Shown here piece by piece: positions 49,413-58,947 of a stretch of DNA of 64,000 nucleotides (its first letter is position 1; each line of letters starts with the position of its first letter). The notes under the pieces are model-generated. The model saw nothing but the letters and a program-made list of their open reading frames with translations, was not told where the DNA came from and searched no databases. This DNA is from Candidatus Mediterraneibacter pullistercoris (lineage in GTDB: Bacteria; Bacillota; Clostridia; Lachnospirales; Lachnospiraceae), in contig DXAU01000024.1 in assembly GCA_019116885.1 (NCBI GenBank), forward strand, positions 1-64,000. Reading direction: 5' to 3'. The position numbers and the translations under genes are program-made.

Positions 49413-50195
49413 ATGACAAAGAAAAAGGAATATGCGGAGGTCATCTCCCAGGAGAGGATCGCGCAGGACATCTACAGTATGTGGATCAAAACAGAGGCGG
49501 CATCGGAGGCCAGGCCAGGCCAGTTTATCTCTATGTATCCAAATGACGGGAGCAGACTGCTCCCCCGTCCGATCAGTATCTGTGAGATTGATAAAAGGGC
49601 TGGAATCCTCCGGGTAGTATACCGCGTGACAGGAAAGAACACAGGGACGGAGGGGTTCTCCGGACTTAAAGCAGGAGATACGATTCCTGTGATCGGCCCC
49701 CTTGGAAACGGATTTCCTGTGGAGAAGGCAGCAGGAAAAAAGGCTTTCCTGATAGGCGGCGGCATCGGAGTGCCGCCCATCCTGGAACTGTCCAAACAGA
49801 TGGACTGTGGGAAGAAACAGATCATTGTCGGATACCGGAATTCGGAGACATTTCTGCGGAAAGAATTTGAGCAGAACGGCGAAGTTTATATTTCTACAGA
49901 AGACGGCAGCGTGGGAACAAAAGGCAATGTGATGGACGCTGTCCGTGAGAATGTTGTTGAGGCGGATATCATCTATGCCTGCGGCCCAACGCCGATGCTC
50001 CGTGCCATTAAGACATATGCGGAGGAGAACGGCATCGAGTGTTATATCTCTCTTGAGGAGCGCATGGCATGTGGGATTGGGGCCTGTCTGGCATGCGTAT
50101 GCCGGTCCAGGGAGAAAGATCACCACAGCAATGTACACAACAAGCGGATCTGCAAGGATGGTCCGGTATTCCTTTCTTCGGAGGTGGAGATCTGA
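49413..50195 (+). CDS. pyrK: Dihydroorotate dehydrogenase electron transfer subunit
   Basis: FAD/NAD domain (RPISICEID, IGGGIGVPPILEL) and C-term Fe-S Cys motif (ERMACGIGACLACVCRS). Confidence 0.94.
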   Translation: MTKKKEYAEVISQERIAQDIYSMWIKTEAASEARPGQFISMYPNDGSRLLPRPISICEIDKRAGILRVVYRVTGKNTGTEGFSGLKAGDTIPVIGPLGNGFPVEKAAGKKAFLIGGGIGVPPILELSKQMDCGKKQIIVGYRNSETFLRKEFEQNGEVYISTEDGSVGTKGNVMDAVRENVVEADIIYACGPTPMLRAIKTYAEENGIECYISLEERMACGIGACLACVCRSREKDHHSNVHNKRICKDGPVFLSSEVEI

Positions 50196-51097
50196 TGAAT
50201 ATGACAGTAAATATCGCCGGTGTAGAGTGGAAAAATCCTGTGACGGTTGCCTCCGGGACATTTGGTTCGGGAGCCGAATTTGCAGAATATGCAGATTTGA
50301 ACCGTCTGGGCGCAGTGACGACAAAAGGAGTAGCGAATATTCCCTGGACCGGGAATCCGACACCAAGAGTTGCGGAAGTCTGCGGCGGGATGATGAATGC
50401 CGTCGGACTTCAGAATCCGGGCATTGATATGTTCTGTGAGAGAGACATCCCGTTCTTAAGACAGTATGACACAAAGATCATTGTAAATGTGTGCGGCAAG
50501 TCCGAGGAGGATTACTGCGAGGTGGTTCATCGTCTGGCGGATGAAGATGTGGATATGCTGGAGATCAATATATCCTGCCCGAACGTCAAAGAGGGCGGAA
50601 TCGCCTTTGGACAGGATCCTAAAGCAGCAGAAGCGATCACAAAAGCTGTGAAGAAATATGCAAAACAGCCGGTTATTATGAAACTTAGCCCGAATGTAAC
50701 AAGCATTGCCGACATGGCAAAGGCTGTGGAGGCAGGCGGTGCAGACGCAGTCTCCCTGATTAACACGATCACGGGGATGAAGATTGATATTGAGCGAAAG
50801 AGTTTTGTCCTGGCAAATAAGACAGGCGGCGTGTCCGGTCCGGCAATTCATCCGATCGCAGTACGCATGGTCTACGAGGCATCAAACGCTGTAAACGTGC
50901 CGGTCATTGGCATGGGAGGAATCATGTCTGCAGCGGATGCCATCGAGATGATCCTCGCAGGAGCGAGCGCTGTGTCCGTCGGAACGGCAAACTTCCATGA
51001 TCCGGGAGTTACTATGAAGATCGTGGATGGGATAGAGGATTATATGAGACGGCACAGATATGAGACAGTAGACGAGATGGTCGGGATTGTGAGATAG
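50195..51097 (+). CDS. pyrD: Dihydroorotate dehydrogenase catalytic subunit
   Basis: VASGTFGSGAEF, GLQNPGIDMF, EINISCPNVKEGG, VPVIGMGGIMSAADAIEMILAGASAVSVGTANF. Confidence 0.95.
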   Translation: MNMTVNIAGVEWKNPVTVASGTFGSGAEFAEYADLNRLGAVTTKGVANIPWTGNPTPRVAEVCGGMMNAVGLQNPGIDMFCERDIPFLRQYDTKIIVNVCGKSEEDYCEVVHRLADEDVDMLEINISCPNVKEGGIAFGQDPKAAEAITKAVKKYAKQPVIMKLSPNVTSIADMAKAVEAGGADAVSLINTITGMKIDIERKSFVLANKTGGVSGPAIHPIAVRMVYEASNAVNVPVIGMGGIMSAADAIEMILAGASAVSVGTANFHDPGVTMKIVDGIEDYMRRHRYETVDEMVGIVR

Positions 51098-51100
51098 AAC

Positions 51101-51142
51101 GGGCAGGGCAGAGATGATGGAGGTCTCTGCCCTGCCTGCTTT
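51101..51142 (+). terminator. Terminator-like hairpin between pyrD and pyrE
   Basis: GGCAGGGCAGAG/CTCTGCCCTGCC then TGCTTTT. Confidence 0.6.
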
Positions 51143-51166
51143 TGCAGTCAGAGGGGGATTCCTCAA

Positions 51167-51195
51167 TTGAAAATACCGCTGACTTATGTTAGAAT
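51167..51195 (+). promoter_or_regulatory. Promoter for pyrE
   Basis: TTGAAA-N17-TAGAAT. Confidence 0.55.
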
Positions 51196-51276
51196 TGTAA
51201 AAGATCAGAGGTTATTATGCCCTGTAACAGAAGAATGACAGGGGCATATTTATGTATATTGGGAGGTTATCGCGAT

Positions 51277-51957
51277 ATGGAACAGTACAAGCAGGAATTT
51301 ATCCATTTCATGGTGGACAGCGATGTGCTCAAGTTTGGTGAATTTACTTTAAAGAGCGGCAGGAAATCCCCGTTTTTCATGAACGCGGGAGCGTATGTGA
51401 CAGGCTCCCAGCTTAAAAGGCTCGGCGAGTATTATGCTAAAGCGATCCATGACAATTATGGCGATGATTTTGACGTGCTGTTCGGGCCGGCTTACAAAGG
51501 GATTCCGCTCGGCGTCGTGACTGCCATCGCTTACAGCGAACTGTATGGAAAGGAAGTGCGCTACTGTTCTGACCGGAAGGAAGAGAAAGACCACGGTGCG
51601 GACAAGGGGAGTTTCCTTGGCAGCAAGTTAAAAGACGGCGACAGGGTCATCATGATCGAAGATGTGACTACTTCCGGAAAATCTATGGAAGAGACAGTGC
51701 CCAAAGTAAGGGGAGCGGCTGATGTAACGATAGTCGGCCTCATCGTATCCCTGAACCGGATGGAAGTAGGAAAAGGCGGAGAAAAGTGTGCGCTTGACGA
51801 GGTCAGAGATCTGTACGGCTTTGATACGGCGGCGATCGTGACTATGGAAGAAGTGGTGGAGTGCCTGTACAATAAGGAATATAAAGGAAAAGTTGTCATA
51901 GATGATACATTAAAGGCGGCAATCGATACATACTATAAAACATATGGTGTAAAATAA
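51277..51957 (+). CDS. pyrE: Orotate phosphoribosyltransferase
   Basis: FGEFTLKSGRKSPFFMNAGAY, FGPAYKGIPLG, VIMIEDVTTSGKSMEE. Confidence 0.96.
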   Translation: MEQYKQEFIHFMVDSDVLKFGEFTLKSGRKSPFFMNAGAYVTGSQLKRLGEYYAKAIHDNYGDDFDVLFGPAYKGIPLGVVTAIAYSELYGKEVRYCSDRKEEKDHGADKGSFLGSKLKDGDRVIMIEDVTTSGKSMEETVPKVRGAADVTIVGLIVSLNRMEVGKGGEKCALDEVRDLYGFDTAAIVTMEEVVECLYNKEYKGKVVIDDTLKAAIDTYYKTYGVK

Positions 51958-51970
51958 GGAGGCGCGTAAT

Positions 51971-52120
51971 ATGGAAAAGGCATATTCAGCAATGAAAAAC
52001 AGCGGCGCAGGAAATATTGCAGTTGGAATCATCATACTGGTGGTCGGGATCACGGCAGGAGTCCTTTCTATTGTAAGCGGTGCGCATCTCTTGAAGCATA
52101 AAAAGGAAATCACTTTTTAG
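51971..52120 (+). CDS. 49-aa predicted single-TM protein (not in supplied ORF track)
   Basis: Read directly: MEKAYSAMKNSGAGNIAVGIIILVVGITAGVLSIVSGAHLLKHKKEITF*, preceded by AAGGAGG. Confidence 0.7.
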   Translation: MEKAYSAMKNSGAGNIAVGIIILVVGITAGVLSIVSGAHLLKHKKEITF

Positions 52121-52187
52121 ATGCAGCAGCATTGCCGCAGGCCGGTCATATTGGAAAGTGAATCCGGCAGTCATTAAAAAGCAGCAT

Positions 52188-52218
52188 AAGGGGGCGGCAG
52201 AAGAGCCGGTCCCCTTTT
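52188..52218 (+). terminator. Terminator-like hairpin after the 49-aa ORF
   Basis: AAGGGGGCGGC...GCCGGTCCCCTTTTC. Confidence 0.55.
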
Positions 52219-52239
52219 CAAAGTGTCAGGGGAATTGTA

Positions 52240-52716
52240 TTGAGTATTAAAAAAGCGAATGTCATCAGGGCGTTTGGAAAGGTCCTGTTTTTATTATATG
52301 TAGGTTTTCTGATCTATTTTCTGTTTGTGGCTGAGTGGTACGGCAGGACGGAAGTCTCGGAAGATTACCGCTATAACCTGGAATTATTTAAAGAAATTAA
52401 ACGATTTATCACATACAGGGAACAGTTGGGGATATTTGCAGTATTTGCCAATCTGTTCGGCAATATACTCATTTTCGTTCCGTACGGCTTTTTTATCTCC
52501 GTGGCGGGCAGAACGAGAGGTTTTTTTAAAACTCTTTTCTTCAGCATGGGGCTGAGCCTGGGAGTGGAGATTGTGCAGCTCTTTACAAGGGTGGGAAGTT
52601 TTGACGTAGACGATATCCTTCTGAACACTATCGGCGGTGTAATGGGATACACTATTTTTGTAATATGCAATCAGTTAAGGAGAAAGCATTATGCTCGGAA
52701 CGAGAAAAAGCGCTGA
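52240..52716 (+). CDS. VanZ family protein
   Basis: NLFGNILIFVPYGFFISV, SLGVEIVQLFTRVGSFDVDDILLNTIGGVMGY. Confidence 0.9.
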   Translation: MSIKKANVIRAFGKVLFLLYVGFLIYFLFVAEWYGRTEVSEDYRYNLELFKEIKRFITYREQLGIFAVFANLFGNILIFVPYGFFISVAGRTRGFFKTLFFSMGLSLGVEIVQLFTRVGSFDVDDILLNTIGGVMGYTIFVICNQLRRKHYARNEKKR

Positions 52717-53062
52717 GGAGCGCCGGAGAGAGAAAGAAAGGAAAAAAAGAGGAACGAGAAAATACGGGCAGGCCAGTTTTAAACACTCCCGCAGAGGAAT
52801 TTCTTCCTGTGTGAGCGGTTTTACCGGCCTGTTCATTCTGGGTGGATGTATTTTCTATGCTTTTGCGGAAAGAGGAAACGCCCATGGGATTATAGGCGGC
52901 TTTGCGATTCTGTCAGCAGTTCTGTCCATCAATGGGATACGGCTTGCGATCCGCGGCTTCTATGAGAGGGAGCGCAATTATCTGACGTGTAAGATCGGGC
53001 TGCCTGTCAGTTTTCTGTCAGTGGTATTTTTTCTCGCAATATTCATAGGCGGCTTAAGCTGA
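52691..53062 (+). CDS. Small hypothetical membrane protein
   Basis: Basic N-term, predicted TMs, coupled to vanZ-like gene by 26-bp overlap. Confidence 0.65.
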   Translation: MLGTRKSAEERRREKERKKRGTRKYGQASFKHSRRGISSCVSGFTGLFILGGCIFYAFAERGNAHGIIGGFAILSAVLSINGIRLAIRGFYERERNYLTCKIGLPVSFLSVVFFLAIFIGGLS

Positions 53063-53082
53063 TATAAAGGAGGTCTTATCAG

Positions 53083-55197
53083 ATGAATATAAGAGAAATA
53101 CAGAAGGAGAAGAACATACAGTATGAAGAGCGCCATGTCCTTGCAGTCGGCAGGCTCCGGGGAATCGTCCCAGAGGAGACGGTGCCCGGACAGTATCTGC
53201 CCTATTTTCAGGATGTGGCGATTTTTTTGCTTGAACTTGAAAATGTGAGACGTAAAGTAGAGAGCGGAGAGTGGGAGAGATACAGTATCGGGGAGATGCA
53301 AAGTCTCAATGAGATTCTCTACAGTGATGTTCTTGAGGAACATTATCATAAGAGCTATGCAAACCCGGCTTATGCCGTGAAGAAGTTTGGAACGGATATG
53401 GGACGCCTGCTGAGCATGCTCTATGCGGAGATGCGTTCCGGCATCGCGTATTCGTTCGAGAACCGTAAGGATTACCTGACGATATTGTATGAGCTGTTCA
53501 TCGAGATATACAATACGTTCGAGAATACCTGTCAGGAATCGGACAAAGAGGCGGGTCAAAAGGACGCGATCCCTGGCGTTGGGACGGTCAGGGACATTAT
53601 TTACTGGTATGTCAGCGATTACTGTGACGTCTTCCTTGCGGACCGCATTATGGAGCAGATCGATCCCTCATATTCGTTTGCTGTGGAGATCATCGAGAAT
53701 TCCGATCTTGAAAATGACCGGTATCTTTACAGATTCGGAGAATATATCACGGAAAATGAACTGGGAACAGCACGGCATCTGCGGACTCTTCCGGAAGAAA
53801 CCCTTCAGAAGATGGCGGATGTATACACAGAAGGATACCGTGTCGGTTTTATCAATACGGGCAAGGATCTGTCGAAGAAATCCGTGGTTAATATCCGGTA
53901 CAGTCTCGGGTTTGAGAAGGTAATCCGTATTGCCATGGAGAACTTTAGAAAAATGGGTCTTGAGCCTGTGATCTACCGTGCTGCATCAGGCATCATTACA
54001 AAGCGGGAACACCACAAGAACGGTTATCACGGAGCTGTGGCAAACTGGCAGTATGACTATGACCACCGCCAGGATCAGGCGCTCTTTATGGATAAGCGCT
54101 ATATCGAGCGCCGCCTGGAAGTGATGCGGACCGTCTATGAGCAGCACAGAGACCAGGCGGCGCAGTTTGCAGGCCCTGCGGTTATGGAGACGTTTGGGGA
54201 AAAACCGTTTTCCCCAAAGTCAGTTCCGGAGGCGCCGGCCTTTGATGAGGAACAGAAAAGGCTGTCAGTCAGTTACGACAGCCGGTCCGGACAGATCACG
54301 AACGAGTATATCAAAGGCGAGGAGCGCAGTTTTACGATCATCGCATATCCTGTGCCGGAGATCGGAGAAAAATATCCGGAGATATTCAATGAAGTGATCC
54401 GGATCAACACGCTGGACGCCGGACTTTATGAAAAGGTACAGCAGACCCTGATCGATGCGCTCGATCAGGGGGAATACGTCCATGTGACGGGAAAAGACGG
54501 CAACCGGACCGATATCCGGGTGAAACTGCATCATCTGAAAGATGCGCAGAAAGAGACGGTCTTTGAAAACTGTGTCGCAGACGTCAACATTCCGGTGGGA
54601 GAAGTCTTCACATCCCCGGTGCTCGAAGGAACGTCAGGCGTGCTTCATGTCAGCCGCGTATATCTGGAGGGGCTGCAGTATACAGATCTTGAGCTGACAT
54701 TCGAGGATGGAAAAATAGCAGACTACCGCTGCGGGAATTTTGACGATCCGGAGGAAAACCGCAGATATGTGGCTGACAATGTATTAAAGGGGCACCAGAC
54801 GCTGCCTCTCGGAGAGTTTGCCATCGGCACGAACACAACGGCCTATGTCGTAGGCAGGAAGTATGGCATAGAGGAAAAGCTGCCCATCCTGATTGCGGAG
54901 AAGACCGGGCCGCATTTTGCCGTGGGCGATACGTGCTATTCATGGAGCGAGGACATTCGGGTGTATAATCCGAACGGCAAAGAGATCGTGGCGAAAGATA
55001 ACTCTGTTTCTGCCAGGAGGAAAGAGGATGTGTCAAAGGCGTATTTCAACTGCCATACAGATATAACCATACCTTATGAAGAGTTAGAAGAAATAAGTGT
55101 AGTGACAAAAAACGGGAAACACATTATACTAATAAAAGACGGAAAATTCGTTCTGCCGGGAACCGAAATCCTGAATGAGCCGTTCCGTGAATTGTGA
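53083..55197 (+). CDS. M29-like aminopeptidase with long N-terminal extension
   Basis: C-terminal part resembles M29 aminopeptidases: VADVNIPVGEVFTSPVLEGTSGVLHV, LPLGEFAIGTNTTAYVVGRKYGIEEKLPILIAEKTGPHFAVGDTCY. Confidence 0.7.
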   Translation: MNIREIQKEKNIQYEERHVLAVGRLRGIVPEETVPGQYLPYFQDVAIFLLELENVRRKVESGEWERYSIGEMQSLNEILYSDVLEEHYHKSYANPAYAVKKFGTDMGRLLSMLYAEMRSGIAYSFENRKDYLTILYELFIEIYNTFENTCQESDKEAGQKDAIPGVGTVRDIIYWYVSDYCDVFLADRIMEQIDPSYSFAVEIIENSDLENDRYLYRFGEYITENELGTARHLRTLPEETLQKMADVYTEGYRVGFINTGKDLSKKSVVNIRYSLGFEKVIRIAMENFRKMGLEPVIYRAASGIITKREHHKNGYHGAVANWQYDYDHRQDQALFMDKRYIERRLEVMRTVYEQHRDQAAQFAGPAVMETFGEKPFSPKSVPEAPAFDEEQKRLSVSYDSRSGQITNEYIKGEERSFTIIAYPVPEIGEKYPEIFNEVIRINTLDAGLYEKVQQTLIDALDQGEYVHVTGKDGNRTDIRVKLHHLKDAQKETVFENCVADVNIPVGEVFTSPVLEGTSGVLHVSRVYLEGLQYTDLELTFEDGKIADYRCGNFDDPEENRRYVADNVLKGHQTLPLGEFAIGTNTTAYVVGRKYGIEEKLPILIAEKTGPHFAVGDTCYSWSEDIRVYNPNGKEIVAKDNSVSARRKEDVSKAYFNCHTDITIPYEELEEISVVTKNGKHIILIKDGKFVLPGTEILNEPFREL

Positions 55198-55270
55198 TAC
55201 AGGCAGAGCATTTATGCGGACAGCCTGGGAGACAGACCGATAACAGATGCAGGATCAAGGAGGACTTAAT

Positions 55271-55783
55271 ATGCCAAGAGCAGCAATCGTAATGGGCAGC
55301 GATTCGGACCTGAAAGTGATGAGTAAGGCCGCAGCAATGCTTGAGAAACTTGGAATTGACTATGAGATGACGATCATTTCCGCGCACCGGATGCCGGATA
55401 CATTTTTCGACTGGGCGAAAGGCGCTGAGGAGAGAGGCGTGAAAGTGATCATCGCCGGAGCAGGCATGGCGGCTCATCTTCCGGGAATGTGCGCGGCGCT
55501 TTTCCCGATGCCGGTGATCGGCGTTCCGTTGTCCGGTAAGAATCTGGACGGCATGGATGCTCTTTATTCTATCGTACAGATGCCGCCGGGAATTCCTGTG
55601 GCGACTGTGGCTATCGACGGCGGCATGAACGCAGCGGTTCTTGCGGCAAAGATTCTTGCAGTGTCAGATCCGGAGATTCTTGAAAAATTAAAAGACTACT
55701 CTGCGGAGATGAGATCAGGCGTTCAGGCGAAAGCAGACAAGCTGCATGAGATTGGGTATGAGGCGTATCTGAAAGAAAAATAA
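55271..55783 (+). CDS. purE: 5-(carboxyamino)imidazole ribonucleotide mutase
   Basis: AIVMGSDSDLKVM, ISAHRMPDTFFDWAKGAEERGVKVIIAGAGMAAHLPGM. Confidence 0.97.
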   Translation: MPRAAIVMGSDSDLKVMSKAAAMLEKLGIDYEMTIISAHRMPDTFFDWAKGAEERGVKVIIAGAGMAAHLPGMCAALFPMPVIGVPLSGKNLDGMDALYSIVQMPPGIPVATVAIDGGMNAAVLAAKILAVSDPEILEKLKDYSAEMRSGVQAKADKLHEIGYEAYLKEK

Positions 55784-55815
55784 GACAGCAACATCAGGAG
55801 ATAGGAGAAAAGAGA

Positions 55816-56841
55816 ATGGATTATAAGAAAGCAGGCGTTGATATAGAAGCCGGCTACAGATCGGTGGAACTGATGAAAGAGCATGTGAAAAAGACCATGC
55901 GCCCCGAAGTGCTCGGCGGACTTGGCGGCTTCTCAGGTGCGTTTTCCCTTGCCAGGATAAAGGAGATGGAAGAACCGGTGCTCCTGTCCGGCACAGACGG
56001 ATGCGGAACAAAGGTGAAGCTGGCGATGATCCTCGACAAGCACGATACGATCGGGATTGATGCAGTCGCAATGTGTGTCAACGATATCGCATGCGCAGGG
56101 GGAGAACCTCTTTTTTTCCTGGATTATATCGCGTGCGGCAAGAATGAGCCGGAGAAGATCGCGGATATCGTAAAAGGAGTGGCGGAAGGATGTCTTCAGG
56201 CAGGAGCGGCTCTGATTGGCGGAGAGACGGCGGAGCACCCGGGACTGATGGCAGAAGACGAGTATGACCTTGCGGGCTTTGCAGTAGGCGTCTGTGATAA
56301 GAAAGATATGATAACAGGAGAGAGTCTGAAAGCCGGAGATGTGCTCATCGGCATAGCCTCAACAGGTATCCACAGTAACGGCTATTCGCTCGTGAGGCAG
56401 GTGTTCAGCATGAAGCGGGAGACGCTGGATACATATTACGACAGTCTGGGCAGCACTCTGGGAGAGGCGCTTCTTGTTCCTACACGGATCTATGTAGGAG
56501 CATTAAAGAGCATCCGGGAGGCTGGCGTGAAAGTCAAGGCGTGCAGTCACATTACAGGCGGAGGATTCTATGAAAATGTGCCCCGCATGTTAAAAGACGG
56601 CACAAGGGCAGTGATCAGAAAGGACAGCTATCCGGTTCCCCCAATCTTCAGGATGCTTTCTGTTGACGGCGATATCGAAGAACAGATGATGTACAATACG
56701 TTCAATATGGGACTTGGCATGATCGTGGCTGTTGACGAAGCTGATGCGGACCGCGCCATGGATGCGATACGCGCTGCCGGAGATACTCCGTATGCGGCAG
56801 GACGTATAGAGGCGGGCGATAAAGGAGTAGAATTATGCTAG
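55816..56841 (+). CDS. purM: Phosphoribosylformylglycinamidine cyclo-ligase
   Basis: YKKAGVDIEAGYRSVELMK, GTDGCGTKVKLA, MCVNDIACAGGEPLFFLDYIA, GGETAEHPG. Confidence 0.97.
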   Translation: MDYKKAGVDIEAGYRSVELMKEHVKKTMRPEVLGGLGGFSGAFSLARIKEMEEPVLLSGTDGCGTKVKLAMILDKHDTIGIDAVAMCVNDIACAGGEPLFFLDYIACGKNEPEKIADIVKGVAEGCLQAGAALIGGETAEHPGLMAEDEYDLAGFAVGVCDKKDMITGESLKAGDVLIGIASTGIHSNGYSLVRQVFSMKRETLDTYYDSLGSTLGEALLVPTRIYVGALKSIREAGVKVKACSHITGGGFYENVPRMLKDGTRAVIRKDSYPVPPIFRMLSVDGDIEEQMMYNTFNMGLGMIVAVDEADADRAMDAIRAAGDTPYAAGRIEAGDKGVELC

Positions 56842-57509
56842 AGAAGACAGGTGCAGCGGTAAAAGGACCGCTGCGCGTTGTCGTGATGGTGTCTGGCGGC
56901 GGAACAAATCTGCAGGCGATCATAGACAGCGTAAAAGACGGAACAATCACAAACACTCAGATCGTGGGGGTGATCAGCAACAACAAAAATGCATATGCGC
57001 TGAAACGGGCGGCGGAAAACAGGATACCGTCTTCGTGCGTTTCTCCGAAAGATTTTGAGTCGAGGAGCATCTTTAATGAGAAACTTCTGGAAGAGGTGGA
57101 CAGTTACAGACCGGACCTCGTTGTGCTGGCAGGTTTCCTTGTTGTGATCCCGCCGGAGATGATCCGAAAGTATGAGAACCGCATCATCAATATCCATCCG
57201 TCGCTGATTCCGTCATTCTGCGGAAAAGGCTGCTACGGACTCAAAGTCCATGAGGCGGCGCTGGCGCGCGGTGCGAAAGTGTCCGGCGCCACGGTGCATT
57301 TTGTAGATGAGGGAACGGACACAGGTCCGATCTTTCTGCAGAAGGCTGTGGAAGTCAGACAGGACGATACCCCCGAGCTGCTGCAGCGCAGGGTGATGGA
57401 ACAGGCGGAATGGCAGCTCCTTCCCCGGGCTATCGACCTGATCGCGAACGGCAGGGTAAAAGTTGAGGACAACAGGACAGTGATACTGGAACAGCAGAAG
57501 ACCGAATGA
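56835..57509 (+). CDS. purN: Phosphoribosylglycinamide formyltransferase
   Basis: VMVSGGGTNLQAIID, NIHPSLIPSFCGKGCYGLKVHEAALARGAKVSGATVHFVDEGTDTGPI. Confidence 0.96.
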   Translation: MLEKTGAAVKGPLRVVVMVSGGGTNLQAIIDSVKDGTITNTQIVGVISNNKNAYALKRAAENRIPSSCVSPKDFESRSIFNEKLLEEVDSYRPDLVVLAGFLVVIPPEMIRKYENRIINIHPSLIPSFCGKGCYGLKVHEAALARGAKVSGATVHFVDEGTDTGPIFLQKAVEVRQDDTPELLQRRVMEQAEWQLLPRAIDLIANGRVKVEDNRTVILEQQKTE

Positions 57510-57522
57510 GGAGGTTTCTATC

Positions 57523-58794
57523 ATGAAAGTACTGATCGTAGGAAGCGGCGGGCGTGAACACGCCATCGCGGCAAGCGTGGCAAAAAGCCCCAGGGCGGAT
57601 AAGATCTACTGTGCCCCGGGAAATGCGGGTATCGCAGAGTATGCCGAGTGTGTGGATATCGGCGCCATGGAGTTTGATAAACTGGCGGCATTTGCAAAGG
57701 AAAACGGGATCGATCTCTGTATTGTGGGAATGGATGATCCGCTTGTAGGGGGCCTTGTGGACGTCATGGAGGCGTCCGGGATACGGACATTTGGACCGAG
57801 GAAGAACGCAGCCATCCTCGAAGGATCTAAAGCGTTTTCCAAAGACCTGATGAAAAAATACAATATCCCTACAGCAGCTTATGAGAATTTCACAGATCCG
57901 GATAAGGCGCTGGAGTATCTTGAAACGGCGAAGTTCCCGATCGTTCTGAAAGCAGATGGTCTGGCGCTCGGGAAAGGTGTGCTGATCTGCCAGAATCTGG
58001 AGGAAGCCAGAGAGGGAGTCAGGACCATTATGCTGGACAAGAAGTTCGGGACAGCGGGAAATGAGATGGTGATTGAGGAGTTTATGACCGGACGCGAGGT
58101 GTCGGTACTCTCCTTTGTAGACGGAAAGACGATCCGGACGATGACCAGCGCCCAGGACCACAAGCGCGCAGGCGATGGAGATACGGGCCTGAACACGGGC
58201 GGCATGGGGACATTCTCGCCGAGTCCGTTTTACACAAAAGAAGTGGAAGAGTTCTGCGAAACATATATCTACCAGCCTACTGTGGACGCTATGGCGGCGG
58301 AAGGACGTCCGTTTAAGGGAGTGATCTTCTTCGGCCTGATGCTGACAGAAGACGGACCGAAAGTGCTGGAGTATAATGCCCGTTTTGGGGATCCTGAGGC
58401 ACAGGTCGTACTGCCACGCATGAAGACCGACATCATCGATGTTGTCGAGGCGTGTATCGACGGGACACTTGATCAGATCAGCCTCCAGTTTGAGGATAAC
58501 GCGGCGGTCTGTGTCGTGCTTGCATCCGACGGCTATCCGGTGAAATATGACAAAGGTTTTCCGGTCAAAGGTCTTGAGGAGTTTAAGAAACATGACGGTT
58601 ATTACTGTTTCCACGCCGGAACAAAATTCACGGATGGCCAGATCGTGACGAACGGCGGCCGTGTACTCGGCGTGACGGCAAAGGGAAAAGACCTCAAAGA
58701 GGCGCGAAAGAACGCCTATGCCGCGACAGAATGGGTGGAGTTCGAGAATAAATATATGAGACACGATATCGGCAAGGCGATAGACGAAGCGTAA
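57523..58794 (+). CDS. purD: Phosphoribosylamine--glycine ligase
   Basis: MKVLIVGSGGREHAIA, GPRKNAAILEGSKAFSKDLMKKYNIPTAAYE, EYNARFGDPEAQVVLPRM. Confidence 0.97.
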   Translation: MKVLIVGSGGREHAIAASVAKSPRADKIYCAPGNAGIAEYAECVDIGAMEFDKLAAFAKENGIDLCIVGMDDPLVGGLVDVMEASGIRTFGPRKNAAILEGSKAFSKDLMKKYNIPTAAYENFTDPDKALEYLETAKFPIVLKADGLALGKGVLICQNLEEAREGVRTIMLDKKFGTAGNEMVIEEFMTGREVSVLSFVDGKTIRTMTSAQDHKRAGDGDTGLNTGGMGTFSPSPFYTKEVEEFCETYIYQPTVDAMAAEGRPFKGVIFFGLMLTEDGPKVLEYNARFGDPEAQVVLPRMKTDIIDVVEACIDGTLDQISLQFEDNAAVCVVLASDGYPVKYDKGFPVKGLEEFKKHDGYYCFHAGTKFTDGQIVTNGGRVLGVTAKGKDLKEARKNAYAATEWVEFENKYMRHDIGKAIDEA

Positions 58795-58947
58795 GATATG
58801 CGTCTGTCATCCCGCCCGGGCCGGGACCTGTATGGCAGCAGAGGCATGGCCGGAAGAGAAAAGATCAGGCGGCATTTACAGGAGAACATGCATATTGGAC
58901 AACCCTCCGCAGATATGGTATAAAAGGAAGCGCAGGAGTGTGTACAG

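Noticed and set aside
49395-50474. 359-aa minus-strand ORF
   Set aside because: Antisense to pyrK/pyrD; low-complexity composition and no recognisable domain.
57430-58764. 444-aa minus-strand ORF
   Set aside because: Fully antisense to purD, which has clear family motifs; Cys/His/Arg-rich translation typical of antisense ORFs in this codon bias.
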